A stretch of 64,000 nt of DNA from Durusdinium trenchii (Eukaryota; Sar; Dinophyceae; Suessiales; Symbiodiniaceae). Both the position numbers and the translations under genes were made by a program. Below the pieces are notes generated by a model, which worked only from the letters and a program-made list of their open reading frames with translations, was not told the origin of the DNA and made no database searches. How positions within the stretch are numbered: position 1 is the stretch's first letter; every line of letters starts with the position of its first letter. Positions 13,093 to 24,482 of the stretch are shown here, in pieces. The DNA is taken from assembly GCA_963970005.1 (NCBI GenBank), contig CAXAMN010001214.1, forward strand, positions 417,201-481,200, in the 5' to 3' direction.

Positions 13093-13642
13093 ATCAAACA
13101 TTTTTCTGGATATTGACTATATATATATTTAGGGTCAGAACTTGATCACCGGGGGAGGGGGAGGTCATCATGGACATTATCCCGACGAACCAGCCCGACT
13201 CTCCAGAACCCTTCAAGAAAAGGACTCCCAAAAACTCTTGAGTCTTGAGAACACAAAAACAGGACACAAGTCTGTTCATCCCAATTCATCCCAATTCTCC
13301 ACATCCGACGGATCCCCATTTCTCTAAGACTCCCAAAAAACGAGTCGAGCGACTCGAATCGACCCGAATTCGACCGAAGAGGACCGATGGTCCTGCACTT
13401 CGCTGTCCAGGTCACTCTGCCTTGGTGAAACATGAAGCTGCAAGGAGGATGCTAAGCAATGCTGAAGACTCCAATGGTTCAAGGCAACCACTCGACTCAT
13501 CCATCATGGGTTCCCTTCCAGATTCCCTTCAGGACCATCTATGTGAGCAACTTTCGGGTCATGAATGGATATTAATGGGTAACTCTTCCATACTGAAAAC
13601 TGACATCTGAAACACCGAGATGCGGCGCTGCTCTTTCTTCAG

Positions 13643-13767
13643 CCACCTCCACTTTGATCCCTGTCGTTGCGGGCGACACCTCTAAGGACTCCGTGACTTT
13701 CTCATCTCCGTCGTGTAAGGACTTCGTCCCGCTCTCCGGCGCCTCGCTTCAGAATGCGAGTGATTTG
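13643..13767 (+). CDS. Candidate plus-strand exon: STLIPVVAGDTSKDSVTF
   Basis: Acceptor GCTGCTCTTTCTTCAG, 41 codons plus two bases, donor GTGTGTGG. It reads TSTLIPVVAGDTSKDSVTFS and KDFVPLSGASLQNASDL. The minus strand has stops in its best frames. Function unknown. Confidence 0.35.
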
Positions 13768-13900
13768 GTGTGTGGGTCCTTTGTGTTTTCTGAAGCGAGG
13801 GGAACTCACCGCGTACGCTGTGTTTTTCGTGCTTTGGCCAACAAAGTCCCCCAGACGCAAATCCATGCAAATCCCGCAGATCGGATTTGTTTATTTGGTT

Positions 13901-13975
13901 TATCCCAGTCCCACGACCTGTCTGGGACTGCCATAGGACTGCCAATCAGCTGGGGTGGTTAATTTCTGGGATCGT
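13901..13975. mobile_element. F1 foldback element, partial
   Basis: TCCCACGACCTGTCTGGGAC then TGCCATAGGACTGCCAATCA and GGGGTGGTTAATTTCTGGGA. Shorter than the full-length copy at 45449. Confidence 0.65.
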
Positions 13976-14349
13976 AGGTAAATCATATTCCATGTCCCAT
14001 TATAGTCGTGAGCGTGAACAGGTCCCAGGTCAACTTCTCGGCCGACGTCGCATTCATTAATGAATGGTCCCTAGGGCTCCAACCAATATATCCTCAGGTG
14101 GTTAGACCCCCCAAAACCACCCCAACAACCTTTGGGGATGTGGCTACCTGACTGGTTTGATCCAACCAGGATTCTAACAAAGGCCGCAGAAAGGAACGCT
14201 TTCAAGATCAGCACTCCGAAAAAACACGTTTTCGGGTCGTGCCACAGCGAAATGTCACGCCGACCTCTCTGCATCTTTCAGCGATCAAATACTCTCAAAT
14301 CCTCGAATCCCAGGGGTCCCGTCCCAAAAACCGAGGCAGGTGGGGGGAC

Positions 14350-14445
14350 CTCAGCCAACGATGATCTGCGCATTATTGAGCTCATGATCCTCTGCAAACC
14401 CAGCTGGGATTCGCTGTGGAAGAGGTCCACATCCTTGGACGCTGT
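14350..14445 (-). CDS. Gene A tail exon: TASKDVDLFHSESQLGLQ
   Basis: CTCTCCTGCCCGCAG acceptor with a good pyrimidine tract, 32 codons, phase 0, donor GTCCCC. It reads TASKDVDLFHSESQLGLQRI and MSSIMRRSSLAE, serine-rich and charged. Its phase does not match the donor at 14984, so a small exon is missing or it belongs to another transcript. Gene A may continue further left. Confidence 0.45.
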
Positions 14446-14983
14446 CTGCGGGCAGGAGAGCGCAGGAGAGCTGTCTGCAGTGACAATGTGATTTGCTCAT
14501 ATCAAGAATGATCTGAAGGGAGTGAAGGAAAGTCAAGGTAGATATACAGTAAGCAAATATATACAAGCAAATATATACTATAACTATAACAATGACTTTG
14601 CGATCGGAATTGGAACTATTGGACAAAACAGGTGGCATTGAAGAGGCTGTTCACATGATCTCACCGAACTGAACCCTCCTGAACTGAGTTTTGGTGTTAA
14701 AGCTCCAGCCCCTTGCGGAAGGGGCAGTCTGCACCCAAATCCCAGAAGCTCGCGATTCTTCCAGCTGGATGGTGATTCTTGAGACTTTTAAAGCCCGTTC
14801 TTGCTGAACTAAGTAGGCAGCTGCTTGAAAAAAGTCAGGGCCACATGCTGCTGGTAAGCTTGCTATAGCTAGGACGCATGATAGGCGGGGGGAGCTTCCT
14901 TGAAGAAGCGCTCGTACTATTCTTTTGGTTCCTAGATTTGGGAGCTGCCCAATATATACCTCCACCCCAAACGAAACGTATAC

Positions 14984-15129
14984 CGTTTCGGAAACGAGGC
15001 TTCAATGAGGTCGATGCAGTACATGATCCGCTGCAAATCGCCGCCCACCATCTCTCCCACGCGCTGCTGCAACTGCCCACCCTCGGTCATCAGCACCCTG
15101 TCGGAGACACGTTTCAGCTCCTGGACCAC
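14984..15129 (-). CDS. Gene A tail exon: VVQELKRVSDRVLMTEGGQL helix
   Basis: CTGAAGCGTCTCAG acceptor, 48 codons plus two bases, donor GTATACG. It reads VVQELKRVSDRVLMTEGGQL and QQRVGEMVGGDLQRIMYCID, a charged amphipathic helical segment. I recall a similar '..L...VSDRLL.....EL..R.....DL......V..L' cytoplasmic tail in this family, so I place it in gene A, but the link across 15130-19111 is inference. Base use and splice sites are good. Confidence 0.6.
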
Positions 15130-15255
15130 CTGAGACGCTTCAGAAACGGAGCAGAAACGCATTTTTTTGCTTAGATCGTGTGGTACGCATGAATAACCAA
15201 GAGACGACTAGAATGTATGGCGCCAGCATTTGTAGCCACCCTGGACATGAAAGCA

Positions 15256-15346
15256 TGCCAGCACCTTCATGTCGGGGTCACCTGGCTGGTTTCGCCCCAG
15301 CCCACTACTAAGGGATCTCCAGCCAGGACACCCCTTGAAGGTCCAT
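15256..15346. mobile_element. F2 MITE-like element
   Basis: GCCAGCACCTTCATGTCGGG, GTCACCTGGCTGGTTTCGCC and, at the right, CAGGACACCCCTTGAAGGTC. Same layout as the copy at 48639 with a diverged right end. Confidence 0.7.
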
Positions 15347-15518
15347 TCCTCCATGCTCCGGAATCCGGTGCTGACACCGACACCGAACCCGACACTGGGT
15401 GACCCAGTGGGTGGAAGTTGGGGGCCTCGGGCATCCGTCCGCCAATCACATGGGCGATCCTCCAGTCATGCGATCGTTGACCTGGTCTATACCAAGAGGA
15501 ACTATAGGTTAACAATTA

Positions 15519-15605
15519 TACCAGGACCCTCCAAGGAGTGCCCAATGGAAGCCTAGAGGTAGTGTGGGGTAGTCCATTGGGCACCCCGACAGGATGGTCC
15601 TGGTA
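15519..15605. mobile_element. MITE-like element with TACCAGGACC termini
   Basis: Starts TACCAGGACCCTCCAAGGAG and ends GACAGGATGGTCCTGGTA. The interior has an inverted pair, TGCCCAATGGA and TCCATTGGGCA. The termini relate it to F2 but the interior is different. Confidence 0.65.
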
Positions 15606-15867
15606 GGCACTTTAATTTTCTTAGGAGACATCCGCGGTGCGATGGACGAACTGAGGGTCTCCCCATTCATACGCAGTCTTCTGTGAGGGTTCGGAAAAGG
15701 GAGACCTCCTCTACCCAAGATTCCTTCCGTGGCTGGGTCGCTTGTTTCATCGAATGATAGAACCAACAGCTTTGTAAGCCCAGATGAATGAGGAGGCCAG
15801 CCGCGCTCTGCACACCGACGCGCCAATGGGCGCACGAGGCATGTGGCCGACTACGACGATCGATTCT

Positions 15868-16083
15868 TCAGCAACCCCGGTGGATCCCAGTACTTCGTCT
15901 CGAGGTCAGGAACCAGCCCGCGACCCGGACGAAAGATGGTTTCAGTCGATCGTCGGAACCGGTGACGACATCGTGGGAACTGGGATCGGACTGGGGGACG
16001 ACTTCCTCGATGAGGGCGACCACCCCACGACCACCCCATCGGCTCAAGACCGAGTCTGATTCAACCGAGCCCCGAGTCTGAGC
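15868..16083 (-). CDS. Candidate coding segment: GVVALIEEVVPQSDPSSHDV
   Basis: GGTGCTCAG acceptor, then an open frame reading TRGSVESDSVLSRWGGRGVV, ALIEEVVPQSDPSSHDVVTG and PSFVRVAGWFLTSRR. It would fall in the unresolved tail of gene A. The plus strand is open from ATG at 15784 with a repetitive VGTGDDIVGTGIGLGDD composition, which looks like an antisense artefact. Low certainty. Confidence 0.3.
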   Translation of the reverse strand, partial: AQTRGSVESDSVLSRWGGRGVVALIEEVVPQSDPSSHDVVTGSDDRLKPSFVRVAGWFLTSRRSTGIHRGC

Positions 16084-17105
16084 ACCTCGTGACCCCAAAA
16101 GAAGGAACAACCATGGTGTCTGGCGGTCCAAAGCCACCAGAAGTCATCCTGGTCGGTTGACAAACCTCACAGGTCTATTCTCTTCCGTCTATTCATTGTT
16201 GAAGGGGCCGCGGGTGCCATGATCGGCCTTCTAGGGCGGCTTTCCCGGCCGGATGTTGCGCTGAAGCAGACTGGTTTCGGACTGGGGCTAAAGAGGCCAA
16301 AGATGCTGCCTGCCACAAGGAGACTCAGGCATGGCTGCCATCATTGAAGCTCATGAACCTGCTAGAAGTGCTTCTCTTCTGAAACAACTGAACAACCTTG
16401 ATGTTCCACCTCATCCAAACAACCATCTACAATCACACCCCACAACCAAGCCACCCAAGGTCATCCAAGATCTCATCACCCAAACCAACGCGCTTGAAAC
16501 GACGTCCGGTGCATGTATAACACGACGGACGTGGTGAACCACTTGTCGGATAAAACTAGTCAAGACCAGGCACTTCTGCAGGCGTTGGTGTCCATCCCAG
16601 GTTCATGAACCTCTGAATCCATTGATCCTCGCCGAGGAGAGTATGTGTGCCAGTGGCCGGTGCCATGTCTGGCACTTCTTCGACTGGCTCAGGAGTGGAG
16701 TGCCCTGGATCTCAAAGAGCCGGAGTATGCCGGAGTGCCCTGGAGGGCACCCAAGGAAGAGGTCTAGGTACGAAACTCACTTGCATGTCCCCTAGGAAGA
16801 GTGTCTTCTTTGGGGATTATGATAAGTAGGCGTCTGGATGTCCTGGGCCTAGGTTCGCTGGCCATGACCAATGACTTAGTCGCGGCTAAAAGTCGCCAAG
16901 GAATACATCTGTTGGGTCAAAACCAAAGACGTAATCTCCCAATGCCTCAGCCGGCAAATACCTCAGCCTTTTCAGCTTCGACACCTTAAATTAGGAGAAA
17001 CAATCTGAGAGTTTTGGACACAAAAGGGGATTCGTCTTGGAAACAATCTCTCAGATCGTTTCCCCTCAGCCTTTTCAGGGTGGACACAATCTGAGACGAT
17101 TCTCA

Positions 17106-17205
17106 AACCTGGACCTTCTTTCGGGGTGTCCTGTCTGGAGGTCCAGTAGTAGGCTGGGGCGAAACCAGCCAGGTGACCCCGGCATGAAGGTGCTGGAAGA
17201 CTCCT
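17106..17205. mobile_element. F2 MITE-like element, reverse orientation
   Basis: GGACCTTCTTTCGGGGTGTC at the left, GGCTGGGGCGAAACCAGCCA inside and CCCGGCATGAAGGTGCTGGA at the right. Confidence 0.7.
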
Positions 17206-17599
17206 CGTCGGAAGCTCTAAACCTCCAGATCAAAAGAGCCACGCGCTCCGAACCTCTTTGGCCGTCCGACCGCAGTCCTCGCCGGTCAGCAATCTCCACC
17301 TGAGTCGAGGGATCACGGCCAATCACGGCATCGAATCAGGGAGCGCTCGCTGTTCTAAGAGTGGTATGCTGTGAAATACAGAAATTAGACCTGAGCACTT
17401 TGAGCACTTTGAGGGGAAGACACCCCTGAAATTCACCTGCTGAACTCAAATCGACATAGAATACGGCGTATAGGGTAAACGTGTAACGATTGTATGCTTT
17501 AGATATATAAGATGTACATATATTGGCACTCCCCACCAGACCAACAAAGTGTGAGATTTCATTGGTTTTACTGTGTGTTCTTACACAATGAAAAGCTAC

Positions 17600-18960
17600 G
17601 TTGATATATCTGTATATATATATAATATAGACATCGTTTTCAAACATGTTCATTGATTTTAAGCAAATTCTGACGAGGTGTTGATTGGATAACTGTCAAT
17701 GCATGTTTTCTAAATACATGCATGTAAGGAAGAATTGATCCATTGATTTCACCTGCAAACCATTTGCAGCTTTGCATGATAAACCTGAATTTAAGCATTT
17801 CAATTGGAGAAACCTTTGAACACTAATCCCATTATTTTAAATGCACTTTGGTGAACGGTTTTGCATAAAGTCCTTAAACACGTTGAGCACCTGCAATATA
17901 CTAATTGATGTTGAACACTTGTCTTTCCAAGTGGATATCATTACACATGAATATGTTTTCATTGTTTTTCAACGGGTTGTCAATTAAGTTTTCTATCTCA
18001 GTACAACAATGTCACCTGTGTTTAGAGATTTTTAGAGATTCTGTTCCATTGGATTCTATTTGGAAACAAGTTGATCATATCATAAATATGCTAATTGTTG
18101 TTGAAATGTTTGGAAAGGTTTGGAAAGGAACCATTGCAATCAATATGTCGATTGATATTAACATAGCATGTTGCAAGGAACTTTGGTTGGAAACAAAAAA
18201 AGTTTAAAGCAAATCTTTCCATAGATTCTGACAGATTTTGAAAGGGATTTTGATTTGAACCCAAATATGCTCATCAATAGGCTTTAAGATGATCTTCATT
18301 TGGAAGCAAATTAAACATCGGCATAATCTACTTGTTGCTTACCAAACGGTAGCTCAAAAAGGGTGTTCAATTGGACATACACTATATATTAATCAACACT
18401 TGCATTGCGTTTAGAGACTTTGCATGAGATTTTGAGGAACCCAAACATAAATCAATAGCTTGCTTTCAACCAAAAACACATCTAGCTGGAAAAAGTGGAC
18501 ATCAATTGATTTAGACATACATTTAATCAAATTTCAATTAGAACCACTTACAAAAACATACTGCAATTCACTTGTAGATATATAATAATTAATTAACTAA
18601 TTCAACTGGGCCTAAATGCACATGTCGTATCAATATCTTAAGCTATATTTAACATAATTGGTTGTGATTGGACAAATTGAACGCGCCTAGCTTAATTGAT
18701 GCTAAAAAGGATTCTACAAGGGATTCTAGTTGGACAAAAGACAAGCACCAATAGATCTATGTTGAGTTTTAGAAAGGAGGTTGAACAGGGTCATTACCAA
18801 TCAATGCTTTAATCCGTTCAAACAAAAAACAGTTCACAAGACATGTAAGTGTAAGCAATCCAAATTCAATAGTTAGGTCATATGTTTAACAAATCATAAG
18901 AATCTTAACATAGGTTGTTACATACAAACATGTTCATTCTTGTCTTTTTTTCTGGAGGTT
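17600..18960. other. AT-rich block without a gene
   Basis: Clearly poorer in G and C than the flanks, with recurring words such as TTGGAAACAA, CAATTGG and ATTGATTT. It is probably an old, diverged repeat inside the unresolved tail region of gene A. No convincing open frame. Confidence 0.6.
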
Positions 18961-19111
18961 TTTGTCTCACTGATTACAACCATGAACACGATGCAAAAGA
19001 TTGCAAAGGGTTTGTCTTAGGGGGTTATAATTGTATGTGCTTATTTGCCTCTCACGATGACCAACATGCGTTTGGTTCGTATTTGTTTGCAGCGTCAAGC
19101 CACAGAAAAGA

Positions 19112-19208
19112 CAGGCAAGATAAGCTGCCCGCCACTAGCACGACCAAAGCCATGTACACGAGCAGCGTTGCTGCAGACACGTCTGCGAAGTTGGATTCAG
19201 TCTCAGTC
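19112..19208 (-). CDS. Gene A exon 26: membrane helix ATLLVYMALVVLVAG
   Basis: AAGCTCTGGCAG acceptor, phase 2, joining exon 25. It reads TETESNFADVSAATLLVYMA and LVVLVAGSLSCLSFLW, a long hydrophobic helix after a polar 'FAD', as in the last membrane helices of the family. The 3' edge is not fixed. A dispersed repeat (19213-19310) lies immediately upstream of the acceptor. Confidence 0.6.
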
Positions 19209-19212
19209 CTGC

Positions 19213-19310
19213 CAGAGCTTCCCCCTGAGGGAAAATAGAGGAGTCAACTTGGTACCATATACCTACTGGTTGCTCACTGTGGGTATCCCTTCTATTAATC
19301 AACCAACCGC
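19213..19310. repeat. Dispersed repeat F3, second copy
   Basis: GGAGTCAACTTGGTACCATA and GTGGGTATCCCTTCTATTAA TCAACC. It ends next to the acceptor of gene A exon 26. Confidence 0.6.
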
Positions 19311-19706
19311 AATAATAGTAAACGGATGTAAACGGCGGGCTCCATGGGCTCCCACATGCTCCCACTATGCTTTTGGTGCGTAGCGACGAGTTGGACCCGC
19401 AACGCGTTTTGGGCGCATCCGCAAAATAGTAGTTCGGAAGATGGAGACCAATCAAACCAACAGAGGTTGAAGAACCCGAACTAGACCATCCCAGTTCGGT
19501 ACCCCAGTAAGGTCCTAGTTCAGGTCACTTAACCGTCTTAACCTCTCTTGGAATATTTGGGTGTTGAGGCAGTTGAACCACGGTACGTCACCGCTTTGCC
19601 AGCGCCACGAACGACACGGCCGGTCGTACCTTCAGGTACAGCACAGGCCGGGAGGCCGGGCCGGACGTCTCCGGGCTTCGGAACAAGCCGCGCATTCTTT
19701 TTGGTC

Positions 19707-19834
19707 CTGGAGGGTGAACAAAAGAAGCCCAAGACCGCGAAGAGCACCAGGCATAGCGAGCCTTGAACATCCAGTGTATTCACTGCTGGCACCTTCCAGG
19801 GCCATGCCAAGCAGCCAAGGATCAAGAAGAGCTC
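19707..19834 (-). CDS. Gene A exon 25: LAWPWKVPAVNTLD and helix
   Basis: ACACCTCAG acceptor, 42 codons plus two bases. It reads ELFLILGCLAWPWKVPAVNT, then a hydrophobic run GSLCLVLFAVLGFF. 'WPWK.P..N.LD' is a conserved intracellular loop of the family. The end at CCAG before GACCAAAA (GA donor) gives the right phase for exon 26. A CpG-dense tract follows in the intron. Confidence 0.75.
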
Positions 19835-20168
19835 CTGAGGTGTTCGGTGCAAGAGGGCGCAAACAAAAGGGCAAAAAGCTAACAGTTGGCAGGATATACT
19901 TCAAAGATCTTCAAAGGGCCCTTTTCCACATGCCTTGCAGCTTTCCACACTCTTCTGGTCCCAGTCCGTATTGTCAAGTCACTTGACTCAAGTGCTTCAT
20001 TGTTGGAAATGGAACACAAAGATATATTGGAGTGAGGAGTTTAGCCAGTAAGACCCGTGCAGCAATCTCGTACCCGCCAAGCTAAGACGCTGGGCTTAGC
20101 GGCTTGGCGTCCGAGAACCGCCTCACCATGCTAATCCGTTGATGTCCTAATCCGTTGATTCAAGAGGC

Positions 20169-20271
20169 CAACACGGCAAGCAAGAGAAAGTTCTGCACCC
20201 TGGGATGATCTGTCGCCACCACCATGACGATTGACATGGCAGGACCTTTCAAAAGCAATGGCACGCCATAC
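20169..20271 (-). CDS. Gene A exon 24: YGVPLLLKGPAMSIVMVV helix
   Basis: GTGCCAAG acceptor, phase 2. It reads YGVPLLLKGPAMSIVMVVAT and DHPRVQNFLLLAVL. The family has 'RWW.G.P.L.R......V.......Q' here: a helix, a short loop, a second helix. The end is either TTG|GCCTCT (GC donor, used here) or GCC|GTGTTG six bases earlier; both keep phase 0. Confidence 0.75.
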
Positions 20272-20654
20272 CTTGGCACAATCTCTCGGGCCACCGGGGA
20301 TCTCTCTGGATGATCCACTGGAACTCATGGCCTCCCACGGCTGGAAACAGTCTTTTGAGCTTTTTCGTTTGGGCGAATGACGCCCATTGAGTGGTCCCCC
20401 GGTATTGGTATAGAGATGTGATCCCCTGATTCAGATGGTAAACTATCTGGACATTGTGAAACCAACATATGTCCAGATATGTCAAGACGAAGAGCTGCTG
20501 AGTCCCATGCTGGCGCACGTCCAAAAGAGAGGAGTGACGTGGGTGACGCCCCCCAAAGAGTTATGCCTTGAGCCAATCCATCCCTTTTCCATCGTTCTCC
20601 TGAACCACAGTCCCCTCAACCCCCAGAGACGTCTATCAAATGTCGCCGAGAGAC

Positions 20655-20874
20655 CACCAGCGATCCAAGCGAAAGCGAAAGACCAAGAACCGCGCAGACT
20701 CCAAGTGTACCATCGAGCCGGTCCGCGCTTTCGCTGGGATGGTCCACGCCAGGTAGGTGCAAAGCGCTAAAAAGCCCAGCACAAAGGCGAAGAGCAACAG
20801 CCCAGCAACTAACATCCCATGGTGCTCCGCGGAATTGCACAAGGTGTTGGGATACTTGAAGAGGGAGGATTCCC
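20655..20874 (-). CDS. Gene A exon 23: ESSLFKYPNTLCNSAEHH and membrane helix
   Basis: TTTTTTTGTCAG acceptor, 220 bp, phase 1 to 2. Starts ESSLFKYPNTLCNSAEHHGM, followed by a long membrane helix (MLVAGLLLFAFVLGFLALCT), then a polar loop and FLVFRFRLDRW. All three are expected in this order. The donor is GTCTCTCG after TG; splicing restores the second Trp of 'RFR.DRWW'. The longest well-defined exon of the gene. Confidence 0.85.
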
Positions 20875-21187
20875 CTGACAAAAAAAGGCACAGAATAATA
20901 GATCGTTCAGCCATGAAAGGTAGAACAGCTATATTATAGTAATATACTATATTGTTAATTATAATATATAATATATATGTTCAAAGCATTTCAAAGCAAT
21001 GTCTCGCGAGGTCTTGCAGCTCGTGCGGACCGTTTTTTCCTCAAACATCCCCAGGAAACCATGGCGCTGACCACGCGGGTCTCGACCACGCGCGGGGTCT
21101 CGTCGTGCTGGGTTTGACACTCCCCGCGGCAGATCTCGTCGGTCCGCCCTTTCGTCCCGACCGTCGATGGAGATGCAAGCAAGAGTC

Positions 21188-21265
21188 CATTTGGATGAGA
21201 ATAGCACATCCAAGGTACCATCGCAATCTGACTCATTGTAGTGAAACCCACCTGCGTGAGCGTTC
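21188..21265 (-). CDS. Gene A exon 22: TQVGFTTMS ... CYSHPNG
   Basis: CCCCTGCTCAG acceptor, 78 bp. It reads TLTQVGFTTMSQIAMVPWMC and YSHPN. The family motif is 'CY.HPNG.ESLLKYP'. The exon ends AATG and the next bases are GACTCT, again a G|GA donor. Exon 23 then continues the motif exactly. The frame stays open for another 60 codons into a CpG-rich tract, which is not needed. Confidence 0.8.
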
Positions 21266-21768
21266 CTGAGCAGGGGATGAGAAGAGCAACATCGATGAAC
21301 ACACTGGAACAGAAAGCAAGATCACAAACATGGTTGTGGAATCTCGTAAGGAAAGTGTTCAAAACGCACTCTGTCGATACACAGACTGAGCTTGGAGCAC
21401 CTGCAACTTTTGTCGCACTAGCCAAACTCCCAACGATATTCACACAACGATCAGCGTGACCTAGCGTGACCAAATTCTGGAACCCAAGAGAAAACTCTGT
21501 TAATCTTTGTTGGGTTGGATCTATTTCCGTGATGATTATACCGTCTTTGGTTGAGACCCACCTCAGTCGGTGTTTAAAAAGTACTGGTCGACCAAAACAT
21601 GGCCCCACCCCAAGCGATCTTTTCAACACGACCGAGCTGGGTGTTTCATGCCGACCGAAAGCCCCCAAGTCAACACCCAGCTCGGCCGGCGACGCTACGT
21701 CGCTCGCTCGCTCGCTCGTCACCAGTCTGACGGCCGAGCATGGAAGACGATATGTGTCTCTAAGAATC

Positions 21769-21879
21769 CCATCGCGTTCAGTGTCTTGTTCAATGTCCAT
21801 TGGAAGCGACGAGGAAGAAGCCGTGTGAGCCCATAGACCAAAAGCATCCAAGCGAGCGCACATGGGAAGAACAAGGTAC
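21769..21879 (-). CDS. Gene A exon 21: membrane helix and RRFQWTLNKTLNAM
   Basis: TTCCTAG acceptor, 111 bp. It reads TLFFPCALAWMLLVYGLTRL, a membrane helix, then LPRRFQWTLNKTLNAM. The family has 'R..W.....N..G.L.Q.GFTT'. The exon must end at ATGG, and the next bases are GATTCTTAG, so this is a GA donor. Splicing to exon 22 gives LNAM-G-TLTQVGFTTMS, exactly the family pattern. Confidence 0.75.
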
Positions 21880-23053
21880 CTAGGAAGGCAGGACGTCGAG
21901 AGTGACGTCGAGTCGCGCAATAAACGGTCAGAGTCCGAGGGGCTGCATGTGCGACAGTGAACATCGCTTCATCAGTTCCTATAGGATTCTTTTGGATCCA
22001 CTGCCACCCTCTGTGGTACGGTGATGTGTTCGACACTGAGGTACGGTCCATCCGGTGTGGTACACCGTCGTATCCGTTTTCGTACCAAACCTGAGGGACT
22101 CGGAACGCAAAACGGATCCCTAGGGCACCGACATCGCTCCGGGTCCAGTGTTGCTGCAACATGGTGAACGCCGACCGGGTGAGATTCTCATCAAGGTCGG
22201 GTGCGAAGCATTCAACGTCGGACCACAGTCATTGACCAGTTCACCATGGGATTGAATATTAAAACAAACGCGTCATGGTGGCATGTGCCCAAAATCAATT
22301 AAGAATCAACATGATGTATATCGTATCTTTTTGCTCTTGACATCGTGAACAAAACACAACAAATACATGTGAATTCGATCGATCAGTCGATGGCTGCCCC
22401 ACCAGGGACCTTGTGGTGTTCCATGAAAAGTCTTGACGTCTGATTCATGGTGGACCAGTGGAAACCAGCCAGCGAAACCGGTCAACCACTTGACAAGCGG
22501 TTTCAACTCTGGTTGATCCCCTCCTTTGCTGGAAAACCAGTTGAGAGGATTCAACCACTGAAAGTGAACTCAACGGCGAGCGAACCTCGATGTCAGCGGT
22601 GAACCCGCCATCGCTACACCTCCCTGTTCATAGCTCCGAAGCGGTTCGGTAGCTCCTGGACCCGATGTTTTTGGCACCCTCAGTCCCACCGAAACGAAAT
22701 GAAGGCACGACTGGAGGCCTAGGGAATATGCCAAGCTTGGGCCATGAGGGACCTCTTCGGGACCCTGTTCTTCTTGTTGGACCCTTGTTGAGGTCAGCTT
22801 GGCTGCTCCATGTTTGGGACTGGGCCTGAAAAGGGGTTCCAAGTTGGGGGACTGGCATAGCACCAAGTTCAAAGCCACTTACTTGGGCCGCCCACTTGGG
22901 CCGCCACGACATGGGGCATTTGGACGGCCCGACATGATGCAACTTGGGTCTGTTTGGGTTTAGCTTGGGCCCAAGTAACCCAATGTGAACGCTCCATCTC
23001 CACGACTGAGCCCCAAACCACCGGCAAGGGTCTGCCTCCAAGGGGCTGGCCAC

Positions 23054-23145
23054 ATAGCGCGGCATCGAAGTGATTGCCGAGAGGCAAACGACGCCGGTGC
23101 TTTCTGTGTCCAGCAGCAAGATCTGAAAGTATTCGAACATGGCAC
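23054..23145 (-). CDS. Gene A exon 20: MFEYFQILLLDTESTGVVC
   Basis: CATCAG acceptor, phase 1, joining exon 19 without a frame break. It reads AMFEYFQILLLDTESTGVVC and LSAITSMPRY. The family has a 'F..LLLD...LG..C' loop with one conserved cysteine here. The 3' edge is uncertain: TAT|GTGGCC gives phase 0, while the next exon needs phase 1. The end given is the minimum supported by similarity. Confidence 0.6.
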
Positions 23146-23407
23146 CTGATGGACAGATCCTACCCCGCTCAGAAGACGACATTCAGATCCTACCCAAAAC
23201 GCCCAACAGCTGGTGGCGACCCGAACGGTGACTCCATATGAGGGTCCGGTGGCTCAAGATGAGGGTCCAGGAGCGTCTGGGTATACCAGTTGGTTTGTTA
23301 CCTCATATGGGGAGTTTGATTCACTTAACAGTCATATATATGTCAACATCATGTGGGTGGAGAATCTTGGGCAAAGGAGCGCAACAACGCATCCAACTGA
23401 TATAATA

Positions 23408-23495
23408 TTACAGTCCATGCATGCCGTATATGCCTGCATTGACGCCCCAAAGCACCCCAATGTCGACAAATATGGCATAAATGGAGTGCTTGCGT
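23408..23495. mobile_element. F1-like foldback element, diverged
   Basis: CAGTCCATGCATGCCGTATA at the left and ATATGGCATAAATGGAGTGC at the right form an imperfect inverted repeat around GACGCCCCAAAGCACCCC. Confidence 0.5.
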
Positions 23496-23752
23496 AAGTA
23501 CTCCCCTGCAAAATATGTTGGTCAAGATCCGCAACAAAATCTGTGGTTGGAGCTGCCGATTTGGAAAAGAGATATGGAGACTTCATCAAATCCGTGGTCA
23601 AAGGAGACTTTGAGACCAAGCCAAACACTTTGAAGAAGCCTATAATATCCTATAGATTATCCCATAGGTACCCCAGGTGATGGTCCTCTTTCAGGTCAAT
23701 TCACCTCTGGTCTTCCATAGGAATCCTCATCGTCGCGGCGAGCCGACTCCAC

Positions 23753-23830
23753 GTGGGAGACCACCAAGCAATGGCCTCCAACCTACTCGCGATGGCCTCA
23801 ATGGCCTCCAACCTAATATCGATGGCCTAC
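23753..23830 (+). repeat. GATGGCCTCCAACCTACT short tandem motif
   Basis: ATGGCCTCCAACCTACTCGC then GATGGCCTCAATGGCCTCCA and CTAATATCGATGGCC. The same motif recurs at 29788-29850 and 47401-47445, and reversed near 33017. Confidence 0.6.
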
Positions 23831-24154
23831 ACCCTACAGTGGGTAAACAGGTCCATTGTCCTTTTTGAAGTCCAACCGGGAGGCCCCCCTATTTACACAC
23901 CCATATTATGGTGGAGGTGGATCATGGCCCGAGTTGAGATGAAAAAAAACAACTCCGAAAACCAAACGGGTGGTGCCATCCACATAACCATGATTATTTC
24001 AGGGAGTGCAACTTCTGTAGTGAACCCAGATCATGATGAGTTCAGTCAATCATGCAGTCGGGGCGCCTTGGCCATGGTTGTGGTCGTATGTTATAGTTAA
24101 GGGATCACACATAAGAGCTTCGATACGTTCGATATATCCTAATCCCAAACATAT

Positions 24155-24280
24155 CCCAAACACATCATGTATGGCATATTCACATACATTAGAGTGGTTT
24201 CAGGGATCAATGTAGTTAGATATTGATATGCCATGATATGCCAATCCCACTGCCAGTCCCATTAGTCGTGTCTGGGTGCA
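24155..24280. mobile_element. F1 foldback element copy, diverged
   Basis: CATCATGTATGGCATATTCA at the left and CCAGTCCCATTAGTCGTGTC TGGG at the right. The centre is diverged. Confidence 0.55.
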
Positions 24281-24393
24281 AACTAAATGAGCCGTGTCAG
24301 CCGGTGTCAGCTGTGCCTTCGTGCAGTACATGCGCCTGAAGTGTGACATCACACCACCCTGCATCGCCCTGCATCACTCAACCCTTGCATCAC

Positions 24394-24482
24394 CCGTGTT
24401 CTCGCTCGTTCTCCCATCTTCGGTCAAGCTGCTCCAAGACGTTGGCCACTGGACATTCAGGTTCCCGATCACCGCCACGCTC
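24394..24482 (-). CDS. Gene A exon 19: SVAVIGNLNVQWPTSW
   Basis: GATGCCCAG acceptor, phase 2. It reads SVAVIGNLNVQWPTSWSSLT; the family has '...N..WP' at the end of the second or third membrane helix, just before 'F.LLLLD'. I place the donor at ACGG|GTGATG, phase 1, matching exon 20. An earlier donor would trim a poorly matching tail. Confidence 0.6.

Noticed and set aside
21055..21213. Plus-strand exon after TTTTTTCCTCAAACATCCCCAG
   Set aside because: Very good acceptor, but the best donor would make it overlap gene A exon 22 on the other strand; kept only as part of the CpG-patch observation.
20991..21920. 309-codon open frame on the minus strand
   Set aside because: It includes gene A exon 22 in frame but crosses exon 21 in the wrong frame and runs through intron; splicing explains the family motifs better.
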